Shown here one piece after another: positions 6,384 to 8,834 of a stretch of 8,834 nt of DNA. The notes beneath the pieces are model-generated. The model saw nothing but the letters and a program-made list of their open reading frames with translations. It did no database searches and was not told the origin of the DNA. Origin of the DNA: JAYXXU01 sp037969155 (GTDB lineage Bacteria; Pseudomonadota; Gammaproteobacteria; Pseudomonadales; Moraxellaceae). Every line of letters starts with the position of its first letter. The stretch's first letter is position 1. The DNA lies in NCBI GenBank assembly GCA_037969155.1, contig JBBKWW010000091.1, positions 1 to 8,834 of the forward strand, in the 5' to 3' direction. The translations under genes were made by a program, and so were the position numbers.

Positions 6384-7823
6384 TCAGGCCGTTACAGTCG
6401 ATTTTTTGGCGTCTTCAGCAGTCACTGGCGACTTAATAGTCATGTACAAATTGTAGGCCATGAAGAACATGCCAGATAGGTACAACAGTCCACCAAATGC
6501 CCGTCCCACATAGGGCCAATGCGAGGCAACTACACTTTCGACGAAGCTATACGTGAGAGTGCCATCAGGGTTGGTCGCACGCCACATCAAGCCTTGGGTA
6601 ATCCCTGAAATCCACATCGAGACGATGTAGAACAGTACGCCGACGGTCGCCAGCCAGAAATGCACATTGATCAGCTTGGTTGAGTACATGGACTGGCGAT
6701 CCCACAGGCGTGGAATCAACACATACAAGGAGCCGATAGTGATCATGCCGACCCAGCCGAGTGCGCCAGAGTGAACGTGACCGACGGTCCAGTCGGTATT
6801 GTGCGACAGCGCATTGACGGTTTTAATCGACATCATCGGCCCTTCAAAGGTCGACATGGCATAAAACGATAGTGCCACCACCAAGAAGCGCATCACTGGA
6901 TCGGTACGTAGGCGATCCCAGCTACCCGACAAGGTCATTACACCATTGATCATGCCACCCCAACTTGGCGCGAATAGAATCAATGAAAACGCCATGCCAA
7001 GTGACTGTGTCCAATCAGGCAGTGCTGAGTAATGTAAATGGTGTGCACCTGCCCACATATATAAAGCGATCAACGCCCAAAAATGGACAATCGACAATCG
7101 ATATGAGTAGACCGGACGACCCGCTTGTACTGGAATAAAATAGTACATCATGCCCAAAAAGGCCGCAGTCAGGAAAAAGCCGACTGCATTATGACCGTAC
7201 CACCATTGCACCATCGCATCAGTCGCGCCAGAAAATAACGAATATGATTTAAATGCACTGACTGGAACAGCCAAGCTATTCACGATGTGCAGCAGCCCAA
7301 TCGTGATAATAAACGCGGCAAAGAACCAGTTGGCGACATAAATATGCGAAGTGCGACGCTTGATCAGCGTCCCGAAGAACACCACACCATACGAAATCCA
7401 GACGGTCGCGATTAAGATATCAATCGGCCATTCGAGTTCGGCGTATTCTTTGGCAGAGGTCAGACCAAAGGGTAAGGTCAGCACGGCCGCGACAATCACC
7501 GTTTGCCAACCCCAAAAGGTAAACCATGCCAAGCGTGGTGCAAATAGCTCGGTCTGGCAAGTGCGCTGGACGATGTAGTAGGACGTTGCGAATAACGCAC
7601 AACCGCCAAAAGCGAAGATCACGGCGTTGGTGTGTAGTGGGCGTAGTCGACCAAAGCTGAGCCATTCGATATCGAAGTTCAGCGCAGGCCAAGCCAGTTG
7701 GGAGGCGATAAAAACACCAAGTCCCATGCCAACAATGCCCCACACCACTGTCATAATGGTAAATAGCCGAATCAGTTCGGTTTCGTATTTCACGGGGGCG
7801 AGGCCAGATGTAGAGTGACTCAT
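6384..7823 (-). CDS. ccoN: cbb3 oxidase catalytic subunit CcoN
   Basis: CcoN is the proton-pumping, oxygen-reducing subunit of this high-affinity terminal oxidase, a polytopic inner-membrane protein. All expected ligands are visible in the 479-residue reading: H64 and H351 for low-spin haem b, H349 for haem b3 (VGHVHSG, 347-353), and H211, H261 and H262 for CuB (YGHN; GAHHLHY). The cross-linked tyrosine expected in C-type enzymes is Y255 and the conserved glutamate is E327 (TFEGPMM). These positions are offset by +4 from the Pseudomonas stutzeri numbering I recall. The frame is open upstream to 7910, but the ATG at 7821-7823 gives the normal CcoN length and has AAGGAG 7 bases upstream (7831-7836). 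It is the first gene of the ccoNOQP operon. Confidence 0.98.
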   Translation of the reverse strand: MSHSTSGLAPVKYETELIRLFTIMTVVWGIVGMGLGVFIASQLAWPALNFDIEWLSFGRLRPLHTNAVIFAFGGCALFATSYYIVQRTCQTELFAPRLAWFTFWGWQTVIVAAVLTLPFGLTSAKEYAELEWPIDILIATVWISYGVVFFGTLIKRRTSHIYVANWFFAAFIITIGLLHIVNSLAVPVSAFKSYSLFSGATDAMVQWWYGHNAVGFFLTAAFLGMMYYFIPVQAGRPVYSYRLSIVHFWALIALYMWAGAHHLHYSALPDWTQSLGMAFSLILFAPSWGGMINGVMTLSGSWDRLRTDPVMRFLVVALSFYAMSTFEGPMMSIKTVNALSHNTDWTVGHVHSGALGWVGMITIGSLYVLIPRLWDRQSMYSTKLINVHFWLATVGVLFYIVSMWISGITQGLMWRATNPDGTLTYSFVESVVASHWPYVGRAFGGLLYLSGMFFMAYNLYMTIKSPVTAEDAKKSTVTA

Positions 7824-7919
7824 GCACGGGCTCCTTAAAAGCCGCAACAGCAAAAAACGTTGCAGTAGATGGACTTCAAGCGGTACGGCGATGATCGAAA
7901 AGATCGACATACATTGAAG

Positions 7920-7933
7920 AATATGGCGATATT
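7920..7933. promoter_or_regulatory. Operator-like 5-4-5 inverted repeat upstream of ccoN
   Basis: AATAT and ATATT flank GGCG as a perfect dyad centred about 103 bases before the ccoN start. The 5-4-5 geometry equals that of FNR-family sites, but the bases differ from TTGAT/ATCAA. It may bind some other dimeric regulator. The call rests on symmetry and position only. Confidence 0.25.
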
Positions 7934-8073
7934 AGGATCATGAGTGACCATGGTCGCCAAGCAAGATGTAAGTTAGCAGCACCATGTCTCACCTGCGATA
8001 CAACAGAGGTGCATCGCCTGCACACACAAAATGTGGCCTATTTTAAAATCTTTTGCGGTGTATTGCATCTGTA

Positions 8074-8102
8074 TTGTCAGTTTATTGCAAAGTTTTTAAA
8101 AA
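8074..8102 (+). promoter_or_regulatory. Putative promoter for the SCP2-domain gene
   Basis: TTGTCA (8074-8079, 5 of 6 to the -35 consensus) is 17 bases from TAAAAA (8097-8102, 4 of 6 to the -10). The start would be near 8109, giving a leader of about 185 bases that includes the strong Shine-Dalgarno and ATG-TGA at 8135-8154. An alternative is the extended -10 TGCTATAAA (hexamer 8173-8178), which has no good -35 and would start near 8185. Confidence 0.35.
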
Positions 8103-8134
8103 ATAGTGTATCTGATCAGGAATTTTCTGGTAAA

Positions 8135-8154
8135 AGGAGGTTTGTGCCATGTGA
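8135..8154 (+). promoter_or_regulatory. Strong Shine-Dalgarno followed by ATG-TGA start-stop
   Basis: AGGAGG (8135-8140) stands 8 bases before ATG (8149-8151), an ideal spacing, but the next codon is TGA (8152-8154). An overlapping second mini-frame, ATG CAT TGA, begins at 8154. If transcribed, this could hold an initiating ribosome in the leader of the SCP2-domain gene, as start-stop elements can do elsewhere. It could also be the remnant of a lost gene or chance. Confidence 0.3.
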
Positions 8155-8293
8155 TGCATTGATCAGGTTTGCTATAAATCGGTCTCGACATGTTGCTCTC
8201 GTCACATGGATCGGCGGTTGTGCCGTGTGTGATGTGGCCAGCACCGTTTGTGCCCGATGAGTCGCGGCCTATGATTTTAACAGAGGAATAAAC

Positions 8294-8680
8294 ATGCCTG
8301 CTTTTTTGAGCAATGAATGGTTTGATACCGTTGACACTTTAACCGCCGAAGCGGGTGATTTGAACCTACCACCTGCGCTAGCTGGTTTGGCATTAAACAT
8401 GAACGTCAATGGCACCCCATCAGGTGATGTTGCTATGGCTTTGGCTGCTGGTAAAATCCAACGCGGTCATGCAGACGATGCGAAAACCACCCTGACCATG
8501 GATGGCGATACCCTGCGTAAAGTCTTTTTAGAATTTGATATGGCTGCTGCAATGCAGGCGTTCATGACTGGCAAAATCAAAGTCACTGGTGACATGAGCC
8601 AACTGATGGCACTGCAAACTGCACGTCCAAGCAGCGAGCAAAAAGCGTTGTTTAAACAAGTACTGAGCGTTACTGAGTAA
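8294..8680 (+). CDS. SCP2 sterol-binding domain protein
   Basis: This 128-residue protein is a stand-alone SCP2-like domain. The most telling part is FDMAAAMQAFMTGKIKVTGDMSQLMALQ (81-108), the conserved C-terminal lobe in which GKIKVxGDMSxLM recurs across bacterial SCP2 proteins. SCP2 domains form a hydrophobic pocket for lipids or acyl chains; the ligand here is unknown, and related bacterial proteins include ubiquinone-pathway factors (UbiJ, UbiT). There is no signal peptide or membrane helix, so it should be cytoplasmic. AGAGGA (8282-8287) lies 6 bases before the ATG. An A run plus CCGGCC after the stop looks like half of a terminator cut by the insertion element that follows. The domain call is strong; the physiological role is open. 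Confidence 0.9.
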   Translation: MPAFLSNEWFDTVDTLTAEAGDLNLPPALAGLALNMNVNGTPSGDVAMALAAGKIQRGHADDAKTTLTMDGDTLRKVFLEFDMAAAMQAFMTGKIKVTGDMSQLMALQTARPSSEQKALFKQVLSVTE

Positions 8681-8699
8681 TCAAGTTATCGCCCATTGC

Positions 8700-8712
8700 A
8701 AAAAAACCGGCC
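8700..8712 (+). terminator. Possible left half of a terminator cut by the IS
   Basis: Twenty bases after the SCP2-gene stop, seven A are followed by CCGGCC, and the IS end starts 4 bases later. This resembles the left arm of a bidirectional terminator; the ccoP terminator in this window likewise shows an A run followed by ACCGCC on the plus strand. No matching GGCCGG-T arm follows before the window ends. The call rests on this analogy. Confidence 0.3.
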
Positions 8713-8746
8713 TGTATGAACTGACCCCATTAAGTTGGACAGTTGA

Positions 8747-8834
8747 TTAAGCGGCTATCAAGGACTGAGTTCTGTATTGCACGGGACTCAGTCCTTTTAG
8801 TTTAACCTTGATTCTGTCGGTATTGTAGTAGTGG
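8747..8834 (-). CDS. IS3-family transposase OrfB, C-terminal 28 residues
   Basis: The minus strand reads HYYNTDRIKVKLKG (residues 1-14 of the visible part) and then LSPVQYRTQSLIAA before a TAA at 8747-8749. This is the typical tail of the DDE integrase-type transposase (OrfB) of IS150-like IS3 elements, where the HYYN-R-IK-KLKGLSPVQYR pattern ends the rve domain. The catalytic DDE residues lie outside the window. The stop sits only 5 bases inside the terminal repeat, as is usual for IS3 elements. Confidence 0.88.
   Translation of the reverse strand, partial: HYYNTDRIKVKLKGLSPVQYRTQSLIAA
8760..8796 (+). repeat. 11-base inverted repeat inside the IS end
   Basis: AAGGACTGAGT (8760-8770) and ACTCAGTCCTT (8786-8796) are perfect inverted arms around a 15-base loop, with TT continuing after the second arm on the plus strand. 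It falls within the last codons of the transposase. On plus-strand transcripts entering the IS from the SCP2 gene it would resemble a terminator. Confidence 0.75.

Larger units (their letters stand above)
7824..8293. other. Divergent intergenic region between ccoN and the SCP2 gene
   Basis: These 470 bases carry the control regions of ccoN (minus) and the SCP2-domain gene (plus). A 106-codon open frame at 7940-8260 has no recognisable domain and reads like noise. Visible elements are a 5-4-5 dyad (AATAT GGCG ATATT, 7920-7933), a perfect 10-base palindrome GACCATGGTC (7946-7955), the GATCGA direct repeat (7893-7898 and 7902-7907), TATTG repeats at 8061, 8072 and 8083, and two copies of TGATCAGG (8113-8120 and 8160-8167). 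I found no good FNR/ANR box upstream of ccoN. Confidence 0.65.
8717..8834 (-). mobile_element. IS3-family insertion sequence, right end only
   Basis: From about 8717 the sequence matches the end of an IS3-family element. A terminal repeat starts TGAACTGACCCC and continues ATTAAGTTGGACA (to 8741), a pattern common to IS150-like members, with the outer TG expected of this family. The transposase C-terminus lies just inside it. The element runs out of the window, so its other end, target duplication and integrity cannot be judged. The outer boundary is uncertain by a few bases. Confidence 0.8.

Noticed and set aside
7866..7879. FNR-like site TTGAA-GTCC-ATCTA on the minus strand, 8 of 10 consensus positions
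   Set aside because: Both half-sites have a mismatch. Its position would put an activated start at about 7831, too close for the ccoN Shine-Dalgarno, and no -10 lies at the right distance.
7824..7910. 29-codon in-frame N-terminal extension of ccoN
   Set aside because: The ATG at 7823 has a strong AAGGAG and gives the normal CcoN length; the extension resembles no CcoN N-terminus I know.
7946..7955. Perfect palindrome GACCATGGTC
   Set aside because: It is a single 10-base palindrome with no partner copy and no clear promoter relation, so chance is likely.
7940..8260. 106-codon open frame upstream of the SCP2 gene
   Set aside because: It has no Shine-Dalgarno at its ATG and no recognisable domain. 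Its composition is unlike that of the neighbouring proteins, and it spans the promoter-like and repeat elements of the divergent region.

Overview
The window looks like chromosomal DNA of a gammaproteobacterium, probably of the Moraxellaceae or close Pseudomonadales. This is an inference from protein family resemblance: the TtcA, SCP2 and lytic transglycosylase sequences read much like Acinetobacter/Psychrobacter proteins as I remember them, with no search run. Nearly everything is ordinary core metabolism. The only mobile DNA is an IS3-family end at the right edge.

Layout. Positions 1-755 (minus) hold a periplasmic lytic transglycosylase cut by the window edge. A 529-base AT-rich divergent intergenic region (756-1284) follows, with a tight cluster of three DnaA-box-like sequences. 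The plus strand then carries ttcA (tRNA 2-thiocytidine synthetase, 1285-2205) and, 10 bases later, a 53-residue DUF2256 zinc-ribbon-like protein (2216-2377). Its stop codon directly abuts the stop codon of the opposing ccoH.

From 2378 to 7823 the minus strand holds a cbb3-type cytochrome c oxidase locus. The structural operon ccoN-ccoO-ccoQ-ccoP (7823 down to 4643) has short gaps or overlaps and ends in an intrinsic terminator (4589-4616). A second unit, ccoG-ccoH (4422 down to 2378), encodes assembly factors and has its own putative promoter. CcoN, CcoO and CcoP form the high-affinity haem-copper oxidase that passes electrons from cytochrome c to oxygen. CcoQ is a small stabilising subunit. 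CcoG and CcoH help copper delivery and complex assembly. The usual partners ccoI and ccoS are not in the window.

From 7824 to 8293 there is a divergent non-coding region with several operator-like repeats and a strong Shine-Dalgarno followed by an ATG-TGA start-stop. It leads to a small plus-strand SCP2 lipid-binding-domain gene (8294-8680). The window closes with the 3' end of an IS3-family transposase and its terminal repeat (from about 8717), which may have inserted into the SCP2 gene's terminator.

I found no clear new biological system. The points most worth a second look are the DnaA-box cluster, the ttcA-DUF2256 pairing, the IS-interrupted terminator and the repeats in the two large intergenic regions.
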